Shown here: piece after piece, positions 11,901 to 21,430 of the stretch | Numbering within the stretch: position 1 is the first letter of the stretch | Layout of the letters: the number at the start of each line of letters is the position of its first letter | NCBI RefSeq assembly: GCF_010183535.1 | Contig: NC_071330.1 | Location: forward strand, 7,483,717-7,547,716 | Source: Caenorhabditis remanei | Lineage: Eukaryota; Nematoda; Chromadorea; Rhabditida; Rhabditidae | Reading direction: 5' to 3' | Length of the DNA stretch: 64,000 nucleotides | The notes under the pieces: generated by a model | The model's database searches: none | The model's input: only the letters and a program-made list of their open reading frames with translations | Told to the model about the DNA's origin: nothing | Position numbers and translations under genes: made by a program

Positions 11901-13667
11901 AAAACCGGGATAAAGCAGGGATGAGTCAAAACCATTGAACCCAGACAACTTAATATCTTGTTTCTTCCTTATTCTTCAGGTGCATTTCATGTTCAAATAC
12001 CTCATTTCTAGTATCATCAAATCTAATTACAGACAGACTGTCTTTCCATATTCAACTAGTCATTTGGAAATGAGATGACAGATTGTATTTAGAGTGTCAA
12101 CTAGAGAGAAGGCAAAAAGAGGAGACTACAAACCAGACAGTGGGTGGTCGTTAGAGGAGGCAGTGCAAAAACAACGCGTAAACTAAAGAGGTTTAGAGAT
12201 AGACCGATTGAATAGGACACAGAGATTCTAAGACGAAGAGACATTTATATTAGGTGCAAGTGTTTGTGTGGTAAATTAAAAAAGAAAAAGTCGAACATTA
12301 ATGCTGATAAAACAATTTAATGAACTGAGAGAACGATATTGTGAACAGAGAAATGTCAGGTGTTCTTTTTCAATAGATATTCCTACAAGGGCAAGTCAGT
12401 TCTCAAGAAGAATACGAATTATGCACTCCAATCATAGATTAGGTTCAGTTGATAAAAATAGAAATACCTACCTAAGTACCAATACGAGTTCTTCAATAAA
12501 ATCAATTTTTATTTTTCATTACTCTACATTTGAACAGAAGGGTTCTTAGGCATTTAAACTTTTGCACAGCCAACACAGTAATCTTAGTTACCGCTTGCAT
12601 GAATATACCAAAGCCTATGAGGGTTCCTAAATGGTACACGTCGGAACTTTTTGTAAGTTGCACTCAAAGTTTTCAATGTCGTATCACATGAGGTGACAAC
12701 TAAACATCATTTCTGTCATCTTGTTTGTTACATCTCAGAAATAAGGAATCCTTGGGAATAATGATAGAGAACTAATACAGAACTAGGAAATCAAGTACAA
12801 GACAATCATGTTTCGAAAATAGTTGTCCCTGTGAAATAACAGTACATGAACTTAGTAAGGTCCACCACGAACTGTGAATCCTTTGTCGGATGACGACAGT
12901 GGTGGCTGCGGCGGACGAGGACAGCGAGAAGTTGGTGAGGCACTACAGCGTTCGAAGAGAGTGTAGACAAGGCCGGCTGGTGCAGAAGAAAATACGAGCG
13001 AGCGCGCGCAAAACGAGGTCTGTTGTTGGCGTGCACGGAAATGAGGGAATGCTTCTATTTGAAAGAGGAAACGAGCCCTCATCCCGTAGATTCCAGATAA
13101 CACCGACTTCGTGGAAAAGCAGGTATATTTCAACAAATGAGCCTCGATATAGTTAGTTAAAGCCAACTTTTTCAAACAAAATATTTTCGTTATTGGTCAA
13201 ACCATTCTTCTTAAAGAGGACAATAGTTACAACCCTATAATTATTTAGAAATTCAGTTCATGATTTTAACGAAGAAAGACATTTACTGCTTCCAGTTAAA
13301 TTTTGTACTTCTAGCTCGCCCCTAGTTTCTCAAATGCTATTGAGACCCGGCTTACAAATTCGAGAACGAAGGAAACATAATTTTTGTGCTGACGAGAAGA
13401 CATAGGAGAAACCACGAAGATTCCACAGGAATAGAAAGTTAAATACTTTCAACCAGTTAAAATACAGATTCAACAGAACGAATAGTTTCTGACAATTCCA
13501 CTTGTCAATTTCTAATGCTGTTATTCATGTTTTTGTCCATCTTTCATTATTCATCCGATTATATATTTTTGTTTAGAAGTAGCACGTTGCAGTAATATAT
13601 TCTCAACTTCCAATTAGTAGACATTTCAAGTAACAATTTTATAACAGAAAGTTTATAAACAAGAAAA
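8919..13667. other. Long stretch with no gene assigned, upstream of gei-8
   Basis: AT-rich DNA between the gei-8 start and the end of rpl-21. It holds only short open frames with no recognisable domain. Visible items are a (TA)n run near 10279-10296, an exact CTGCGTCTCTC at 11655-11665, and a GC-rich island near 12890-13130. A CA|GTAAGT donor-like site on the minus strand near 11033 would suit a distant 5' exon of gei-8. Its size suggests promoter and first-intron sequence of gei-8. Confidence 0.5.
10279..10296. repeat. (TA)n microsatellite
   Basis: About nine uninterrupted TA units follow a run of A. The same tract occurs after the gap near 54087-54104. Nothing points to a function. Confidence 0.9.
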
Positions 13668-14277
13668 TCACGCAACAATCTCGAAACGGAGTGGGGCGAG
13701 AAGTTCTGGCTCATTGTTCTGGGTGGTGACGGTGTGAGCTCCTCTTGGGGCAACTGGGAGTCTCTTCAAAGCTGGAACTGGCTGTCCGGCAGTCTTAGCG
13801 GCCTTTCTCTTCTCGTCGTTGGACTTGACGCGGTTCAAGAAATCAGTTCTGCACTTTGATGGCTTGATGTGCTCGATGCGGATGTTGATTCTCTTTGGAA
13901 GAATGTTTCCGCTGAAAAATAATCGAATGACTTAACGATACATAAAGCGTTGGCGAAATTCCTTCAGGAAATAAAACTATTATTAGGTGCTTGATTTTTA
14001 CGTTTTTTTTTTTGAAAAATTTTGTAATTACTCACCGGACTCTTTTGTTGACAATGATTCCAACAGCTCCTCTGGTGACGTTGAAGATTCTTCCAGTTCT
14101 TCCGTGATAGGCCTTGAATGGCATACCCTTTTGGAAGGCTCCGTTGGTCTTGATGTCGACAAGATCTCCACGCTTGTATTGAGTGTAGTAGGTGGAGAGA
14201 TGCTCAACTCCGTGCTTGCGGAAGTCGCGAGCGAACATGTAACGCGTTCCGCGTCTGAGACCCTTGGAGTTAGTCAT
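13668..14277 (-). CDS. rpl-21: 60S ribosomal protein L21 (eL21)
   Basis: Two exons, 14277-14036 and 13911-13668, joined through a GTGAG donor and TTTTTCAG acceptor (codon CG|C), give 161 residues, the usual eL21 length. The protein begins [19 protein letters not shown] and carries the eL21 core ([20 protein letters not shown], then [11 protein letters not shown]). It is a structural protein of the cytosolic large ribosomal subunit. Codon use is strongly biased, as in highly expressed worm genes. It is divergent from the complex III subunit at 14829. C. elegans counterpart C14B9.7 (memory). An identical copy lies at 57475-58084. Confidence 0.97.
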
Positions 14278-14828
14278 ATTTAACCCTGAAAATTTGAACT
14301 TAGTCGTAAGCAATGATAAAAATTAAAAATTAAAAGACAAAAATGTATTTCGATGAATTTTAGCGAGTTAAAACCGTAAAAAGCGAAAGTCAAGAACTTT
14401 TAATGTATAAAATTACTGCCAAATTTTTTAAAAAGCTTAATATTAATGAAAATCCGTCGAAAAACCATATTTTTTCAGAAAAAAAGACAAAAAATGTTTA
14501 GGCCAGTCGAATGGAACTCTACTTTAAAGGCGCATACTACGGTGACACTCGCTGCCGCTGTGTTGCGCTTCCCATAGAGCGTGGTGAGACCCATCCGCAC
14601 GTCTCTCTGGGTCTCTGCTATTACATCTCGTGTTCCCTTGTCTCTCGCTTTTTTGGACATTTAGAACGGACTCCACTGAAATTTCAGCTTGGAGAATAGC
14701 AAATATTCTGAATTTTGAAAAAGGAATCAGTTATTGTAGTCTTTTGTCTTTGTCCACTCAAAATTTTTACGAATCTCATGTATTCACCCAGTTTAAAAGT
14801 CATCATGCTTATACGTGTTGATTTCAGA
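14278..14828. promoter_or_regulatory. Divergent promoter region of rpl-21 and the complex III subunit
   Basis: About 550 bp separate the two start codons. An 8-bp inverted repeat (GAGACCCA 14586-14593, TGGGTCTC 14608-14615) sits in a CT-rich patch near the middle, and the second arm lies within CTCTGGGTCTCTGC. A TTTCAG acceptor ends one base before the plus-strand ATG, suggesting trans-splicing. Two overlapping short open frames here (14511-14699 +, 14475-14660 -) look like chance. Confidence 0.5.
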
Positions 14829-16016
14829 ATGTCGCTGGGTACTGTTGTCTACAACACGGTCACTCGCCGTTTTTCCACAATTCTCTTGGCTTCCGCTTTC
14901 GGAGCATACGCCTTCAATTACTCTTTGGATGGCTTAACCAACTTCTACTGGGACACCGTGAGTCTTCTTTTTTGAGACATCAAAGTTATTTTTAAATTAA
15001 AAAAAAACTCAACACGAAAAAGTACAGTACAAAGAATTCTAGATGAATTTTCGCGTCGTCTTGGCCCGAATCGCACACTATCCAGTTTTTAGATAAATCC
15101 AAGTTTTCAAATTCAATAACATTTTTGAATTTTTCCTCTAGAACCTGTTACTACTGTGCATCGAACAAAATGAGGTTTTGTTTCCGAAATCAGAAGAATA
15201 CAATGTTAGAAGGGAAAATAGGTTTACGATACCAATACTAGCAAATTAATCTTGAAAAAAAGAAGTTTTAAAATATGATTCGATTCTTTCCGTTCAATAG
15301 TTTTAATGTAACAGTTAAACTCATATAAGTAACCCATCTGAACGAAAAGCAATTGAATCAAATTTAATAAAAAGTTATTTCGGGTATGAAGCAATAGCTG
15401 AACTTAAAAAAGGTAGATTAACTATAGCTTTCTACTGCTTTATAAGTTGTCATAGAAGAAAAATTAACGGTAAGTAGTATATTCGACGGTGAAGTTTCGT
15501 CATTTTTAATATTTATATTGAAACCAACAAATACTAACCATACGGAAATTCACAAGCATGAAAAAATCAGACTTGTCACGGGACAGGCCAGAATCAAAAT
15601 TATTCTCGGCCCGTTCTGAAACAACAACATTTTCTAACCCATTTTTGAATTTTTTTAAACTTCTGGATTTCTTTCGGAAAAGTCTAGTGTCCGACTAAAT
15701 ATCCAGAATTCAATCAACAGCGGAATATGTCTAAAAAATTTAGCTCTTTTACTCTGAAATTTCAAAAAAATTTTCCAACGAACAGGTTCCCATTTTTAGA
15801 TCCGGGAGGACCCGATTTTTGGCAAGTCTGGAAAAAAAAACAGAAATGGATTATTTACAAGTAAATACTTAGGATGACTTGTATAACCATCATTATGTCA
15901 AATTCTCTTTAAACATTTCTAAAATTATTTCTCTGAATCTTCCGAACATCTTTTTTTTCCAGAAAAATGCCAACAAGCAATGGAAGGACATCAAACAACA
16001 ATTGGCTCAAGAATAG
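14829..16016 (+). CDS. Ubiquinol-cytochrome c reductase subunit 9 (UQCR10/QCR9 family)
   Basis: Two exons, 14829-14957 and 15963-16016, join in phase 0 (GTGAGT donor, TTTTCCAG acceptor) and encode 60 residues. The protein has a short N-terminal segment, one hydrophobic span (about residues 15-32, ILLASAFGAYAFNYSLDG) and a basic tail NANKQWKDIKQQLAQE. This matches the pattern of vertebrate UQCR10, which ends with a similar lysine-rich WKxIK segment. It is a small single-span subunit of mitochondrial complex III. The intron is unusually long (1005 bp). C. elegans counterpart probably C14B9.10 (memory, less sure). Duplicated at 58636-59823. Confidence 0.8.
14958..15962. other. Long intron of the complex III subunit gene
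   Basis: A 1-kb intron in a 60-codon gene whose neighbours have introns of 50-150 bp. It contains GC-richer patches (15580-15620, 15790-15830) unlike the surrounding AT-rich sequence, which may be remnants of dispersed repeats. I see no open frame or RNA gene in it. Confidence 0.5.
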
Positions 16017-16125
16017 ACTTCAGCAAGCGAATGCGAACACTTCTTCTTTAGCAATTTTTGTAGTCCTCTAAATTTTCTTGTCGAGATAAATTCTTCTGAA
16101 TATTACACCATGTTTATAAAGAACG

Positions 16126-16985
16126 TTAATTTCTGGATGTGTCAAATCCAATGAATGCTTGTAACATTAGTCTCCCTTGTGCAACTTGATCAGACAGCTC
16201 AGGTTCTCTAACCAGTAAGAAAGCGTTCCGCGCTATGAGAGGTGGTATTGCTGAAGTGAAGATATTTTCACTGCAAATATTTACCACCGGATAAAGCGGT
16301 GCCTGATTGGAAAGAAAGAGAGTGACTGCAGTAAGAGCAATTAGGAGAGTTGGACAAAAAGGAGCTGGGCAGGGCAGGTCAACTGTTGGCAAAGGGCACG
16401 CAAATAACAAAATAGTGTCGGTGTCGTAGAGAATAAGAGAGGCGACTCTCGTTCTATCGTGGATCCCGCCGTCGGAATGACAGTATAATATTTGACGAGT
16501 GCCGGACCGTACCACGCACTGAGGCGACCAAATAGAGAGTCGCAGAAATGAGTCCAGTTACTCGAGTAGTTGACCTCTCATTCGCCATTTGTAAGGTTTC
16601 CTCGATCGATTCAAAGAGTTCTTTCACTTCCTGCTTGTCACTTATTGAGATTATGCTCGCTTTCAAACCTAAGATTTTAATATTTTTTGCTTAAATGTTT
16701 CATTCTCTAACAGGATCTAGAGTTTTTCTTCATCTATTTAACACCTGGTTGCATGTGACGCGAAATCAGAATTCATTTTACCCAATAACTTCAAGAGCCA
16801 CGTAGAATTTTTTTGATCGTACATACAACTGTTGTGTCTGTGTATCTATCAAGTACACGTGTATCAACCATCTCTTTCAATGTCGTTCTTTTCACATTCG
16901 CAAACAATACACCAATACAGTTCATTTGACACACTTCTCGTCTATGAGAGTTGAAATTGTCTTTATAACTCCAATTCATAATCAC
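16126..16985 (-). CDS. Possible uncharacterised multi-exon gene, hydrophobic product
   Basis: Three minus-strand open segments could be joined: 16985 to about 16818, 16668 to about 16511, and about 16445 to a TAA at 16126. The donors available are GTACGA and GTACGG, and one acceptor is the weak CGAGAG, so the model is poor. The later part has two hydrophobic stretches (LISATLYLVASV and a Leu/Pro-rich segment near 16350), suggesting a membrane protein. I do not recognise the family. The first ATG would lie only 40 bp from the divergent disulfide isomerase start. It could equally be non-coding. Confidence 0.25.
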
Positions 16986-17025
16986 CTACTTTTATAGATT
17001 TTTTTTCATTTTCAGGGTATACAAA

Positions 17026-19044
17026 ATGATTTTCGACCGGCGTTTCTTCGCCCTGGTCATCTTACTCTGCATTGCGGTGATTCGTGCCAAGGAGACATCT
17101 TCTGATGATGAGTTAAACTATGAAATGGACGAAGGAGTCGTTGTTCTAACGGATAAGAACTTCGATGCATTTCTCAAGAAAAATCCAAGCACTTTAGTCA
17201 AATTCTACGCTCCATGGTATGATTTTTTGAGTGACAAACACAATTTGTATTGAGAACGGCGTTAGAAAGCACTGAAACAACTATTTAAGAATAAGAAAAC
17301 ATTACTTGAACTAATACTAATTTCATTTTTAGGTGTGGACATTGCAAACATTTGGCACCAGAATACGAGAAAGCCTCTTCCAAAGTTTCCATCCCGCTCG
17401 CTAAAGTTGATGCAACAGTAGAAACTGAACTCGGAAAGAGATTCGAAATTCAAGGATACCCAACTCTTAAATTCTGGAAAGACGGGCAAGGTCCATCTGA
17501 TTATGATGGAGGTAGAGATGAAGCAGGAATAATTGAATGGGTTGAATCAAGAGTTGATCCAAACTATAAGCCACCACCAGAGGAGGTTGTTACTTTGACA
17601 ACTGAAAACTTCGATGATTTCATCACAAATAACGAATTAGTGCTTGTCGAATTCTATGCTCCATGGTGTGGACATTGTAAGAAGCTTGCTCCAGAATTCG
17701 AGAAGGCTGCTCAAAAATTGAAAGCTCAAGGATCTAAAGTTCGTCTTGGAAAGGTTGATGCCACTATTGAGAAAGACTTGGGAACAAAGTACGGAGTGAG
17801 CGGATATCCAACAATGAAAGTTATCAGAAATGCTAGAAGATTCGATTACAATGGACCACGTGAGGCTGCAGGAATCGTCAAGTATATGACCGAACAATCG
17901 AAGCCAGCTGCCACGAAACTCACCAAACTGAAAGACATCGAACGATTCATGAGCAAGGATGATGTTACCATTATCGGATTCTTCGCAACGGAAGACTCAT
18001 CGGCTTTCGAAGCCTTCTCTGATTCCGCCGAAATGCTTCGTGAGGAATTCAAGACAATGGGGCATACATCTGACCCTGCTGCTTTCAAGAAATGGGATGC
18101 TAAACCAAATGATATCATCATCTTCTATCCATCCTTGTTCCACAGCAAATTCGAACCAAAGAGCAGAACCTACAACAAAGCTGCTGCCACTTCAGAGGAT
18201 CTTCTGGCATTCTTCCGTGAACATTCAGCTCCACTTGTTGGAAAGATGACGAAGAAGAATGCTGCTACGAGATACACAAAAAAACCATTAGTTGTAGTCT
18301 ACTATAATGCTGATTTCTCTGTTCAATATAGAGAAGGAAGTGAATATTGGAGACAAAAGGTTTTGAACATTGCTCAGAGATACCAAAAAGACAAGTATAG
18401 ATTTGCTGTAGCTGATGAAGAAGAATTCGCCAAAGAGCTTACTGAACTTGGACTAGGAGATTCTGGACTCGAACACAACGTCGTTGTTTTTGGTTATGAT
18501 GGAAAGAAATACCCCATGAGTGCAGATGATTTCGATGGAGAACTCGATGAAAATCTTGAAGCTTTCATGAAACAAATCAGCAGTGGAAAAGCGAAGGCTC
18601 ACGTGAAGAGTGCTCCAGCTCCAAAAGATGATAAGGGACCTGTAAAGACTGTGGTTGGATCGAACTTTGATAAAATTGTGAATGATGAATCAAAGGATGT
18701 TCTTATTGAATTCTACGCTCCATGGTGTGGGCACTGTAAGAGCTTCGAACCAAAGTACAAGGATCTTGCTCAAGCATTGAAGAAGACTCAACCAAATGTA
18801 GTCCTCGCTAAAATGGATGCTACAATCAATGATGCACCAAGCCAATTCGCTGTTGAAGGATTCCCAACTATTTACTTTGCTCCATCCGGAAAGAAGGTAA
18901 AATACTTGTTTTTTACTTCATTAGAAAACAATTATTTTTCAGGGTGAACCAATCAAATACTCCGGAAATCGTGATTTGGAAGATCTGAAGAAGTTCATGG
19001 CAAAGCACGGAGTCAAGTCGTTCCAAAAGAAAGATGAGCTGTAA
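17026..19044 (+). CDS. Protein disulfide isomerase A4-like, three thioredoxin CGHC sites, KDEL
   Basis: Exons 17026-17216, 17333-18896 and 18943-19044 give 618 residues, the size I recall for C. elegans C14B9.2. A hydrophobic signal peptide spans residues 1 to about 21. Active-site CGHC motifs are at about 65-68, 176-179 and 529-532, each after YAPW. The arrangement a0-a-b-b'-a' is that of ERp72/PDIA4, and the C-terminus KKDEL is an ER retrieval signal. Role: oxidation and isomerisation of disulfides in secretory proteins. The first CGHC is split by the first intron. A TTTTCAG acceptor ends 10 bases before the ATG, consistent with spliced-leader addition. An identical copy lies at 60833-62851. 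Confidence 0.96.
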
Positions 19045-20562
19045 ATCAAAGTTGTTCAATCAATTCAAATGACATCTTCTGTGATATTAATTCCATATTT
19101 TTTCAATAATTTATTGTCTTCTATAAGTATTTCACATTCTTGTTCATCGTCATGCTTTTATTGTCACTTTCTCTCCTTCTTATTCATCTCTTTTCTCTCA
19201 TTTTTGGTTACGTGTATCATTTGATTGTATGCGACGACACTGTCAGTAGTTTTGAAAAAAGAAAACTATTTACGAGGATGAATAAACACACTGATCGGCA
19301 GAGCTCTGCGAGCGAGCACTTTTCGAGAAGAAGCTTCTGAGAAGCCACTTGACCGAGAAATCGGGTAGAAATGAGAAACGAAAAAGAGAAAATGTTTGTG
19401 TTTATTTGAACTGTTGAAAGTGCTTGACGGGGGCGAAACGGAAAAGAAAAGCTCAGAAGCGTCACAGATTAGGTCGAGGTGACACGTGGAACTCAATCGA
19501 TAGGAAAGTTGAAATTTTCTAGCTGAATTCGCTTGGTTTCCGAACAGAAATGTTCAATTGATCAGTGTTTACTCAAAACTTCCAAAGGTTCGAGAACACA
19601 TTACAACTGATTGTGATGAGCAGAGAGCGAGTCCGCGAGCTGACCCACATGTACTCCTGACTTGATTAATGATGAAGATCAAACTATGCATTAAAATGTT
19701 CGAAACCATATGAGTCCTCCAGAATTGTGAATACACAAACAAAACTTGGGAAGATGAGTTCTGAAATTAAACATTTTGACAGGTGTGACTTCACAAAAGC
19801 ATGATATGAAACTGGAACTCTCTAATCCTTACTAAGAGACTTCTCATTCAAAGAGTTCGTTTTTTTGATCGCCGCTTCACGGCCTCCCACGGAGGAGTAC
19901 TGTGCACAGTGCATTGAGAGGGCCTCCGCTGGAGGCCGTGCCGCTAAGTTTTAGTTCGTTTTATGAGTTACCGTAATCCGCCGTAAAGATGAGCTTTCAG
20001 GTGCAGTGTTGAAAGCACCGGGCTGCTTCGAATCAGCGAGCGATATTGAATCAAAACATCAATGTCTTCTCGAATCAACTGAATCTGGTCTGAAACTCCT
20101 TCCAATATTGCACTTTGATCCATTTCCTTTCACTGTACACATCCTACCTATCTCTCCTTCTTGCATTCTTTCTGTTGCTCTCTTAGCTCCCCGCTTACTG
20201 TCAATATAAACAATCATAGTTTCTTCTCTTCTCCAACGAGCTTTCTTCAATCTCTTGAGCTCCTGACTTTCTCTCTTCCCGCCCCTTTTCTTACAGTCCA
20301 CTCAGTTTCCTCTTTCATTCAATACAACTCCTCCTAGCTTCTTGTGCATCCTCTCTTCTTCACAAAGCTCTACGGGGGCGATCCAAAGAGCTCCAAAGCT
20401 CACAGAGCATTTTATGATAGTGCATTGTAATGCTCTCTACCCGAGTGCAACCTGCGCATATGTTTTCGCTTTGACATTACATTTTCTTTCCGTTTCTCAT
20501 TTGATCCATCTCCAACTCGATATATATTCACACTTCTTTTGTTCAAATTACTCTCTTTTAGA
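19045..20562. other. Region between the disulfide isomerase and hsp-12.2
   Basis: Holds the isomerase 3' end, AT-rich sequence, a hairpin cluster at 19878-19940 and the hsp-12.2 upstream region. The hsp-12.2 side is CT-rich from about 20100, has TATATAT near 20519-20526 and ends in TCTTTTAG just before the ATG. No coding gene is supported; short open frames show no domain. The duplicated block ends inside this region at 20193. Confidence 0.5.
19878..19940. repeat. Nested inverted repeats (hairpin cluster)
   Basis: Outer arms CACGGCCTCC (19878-19887) and GGAGGCCGTG (19931-19940) are perfect reverse complements. Inside are a 12-bp perfect palindrome ACTGTGCACAGT (19899-19910) and a tight hairpin GGCCTCC-GCT-GGAGGCC (19921-19937). 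The segment is GC-rich against an AT-rich background. It may be a small foldback transposable element or a structured transcript. The second copy is at 63685-63747. Confidence 0.75.
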
Positions 20563-21080
20563 ATGTCCGCCATCGAAGTTACCGCTGACGCTGCCTCCAC
20601 CTGGGACTGGCCACTTCAACACAACGACGGAGTTGTCAAGGTAATCAATTCAGAGTTAATGTCATATTAACATTCTGTAACATTTAGGTCCACAACACTA
20701 AAGAAAAGTTCGAAGTTGGACTTGATGTTCAATTTTTCACTCCAAAGGAAATTGAGGTTAAGGTCTCCGGACAAGAACTTCTCATTCACTGCCGTCACGA
20801 GGTAAATCCTCATTTTATACTTGAACAACTTAAATGTAATAATTATTTTATACTGAAAAACCTTTTATCCCCATGAAATTGAATCTACAGTAATCTACCG
20901 TAATCTCAACACATTCATTTTCTATGTAATGTTCTTCAGACCCGCAGTGATAACCACGGAACCGTTGCTCGTGAAATCAACCGTGCCTACAAACTCCCAG
21001 ATGACGTCGATGTCTCCACTGTCAAGTCTCACCTCGCTACTCGCGGAGTTCTCACCATCACCGCCTCCAAGAAGGCTTAA
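20563..21080 (+). CDS. hsp-12.2: Small heat-shock protein HSP-12.2
   Basis: Three exons, 20563-20640, 20688-20801 and 20940-21080, all joined in phase 0, encode 110 residues, which I recall as the length of C. elegans HSP-12.2 (C14B9.1). The alpha-crystallin domain fills most of the protein (about residues 20-105: KFEVGLDVQFFTPKEIEVKV, later the GVLTI strand). The N-terminal region and C-terminal tail are very short, as in the HSP-12 group. That group forms small oligomers with little chaperone activity and is constitutively expressed. TCTTTTAG directly before the ATG suggests trans-splicing. It lies just outside the duplicated block. Confidence 0.95.
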
Positions 21081-21430
21081 TAACCTACAGGAGATGGAAC
21101 ACCAAAAAAATTTCAATTAATATCGAATTACTCTTCACTTACTTTTAAAAAGAACATTTTTGGCGCAAATGCTTGTAAGCTTCTGATAAATATTCACGAA
21201 AATTCAAAGTTTTTTTGTGGTAACTTCAAATGCGTTTATAGATAATCTACAGAATACAAAAATGGCAAGATACAAGACTAGACGATTACGAGACATGATA
21301 ATCGAGCTTACACGAAAATTGATTTTCCAATTGAAACAGGGAGAGCCTAGACTATTTGAGCAAATTTCACAGGATAAAAACATGAAAAATGAAAAAGATT
21401 GTGCTGTTACAGTAGGTACATTTGGTAAAA
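21081..21430. other. Convergent 3' region between hsp-12.2 and phosphorylase kinase
   Basis: 350 bp of AT-rich sequence between two converging genes, presumably both 3' untranslated regions. I see no clear additional gene. A short plus-strand open frame (21217-21450) overlaps the last exon of the opposite gene and has no recognisable domain. Confidence 0.5.

Noticed and set aside
12852..13175. Minus-strand 107-codon open frame ending SSDKGFTVRGGPY
   Set aside because: Overlaps other open frames in a GC-rich patch. No splice structure or recognised family. Kept only as a GC-rich island.
19322..19343. Heat-shock-element-like TTC/GAA blocks
   Set aside because: Spacing of the units is irregular, the site is 1.2 kb from hsp-12.2, and the HSP-12 group is not known to be heat-induced.
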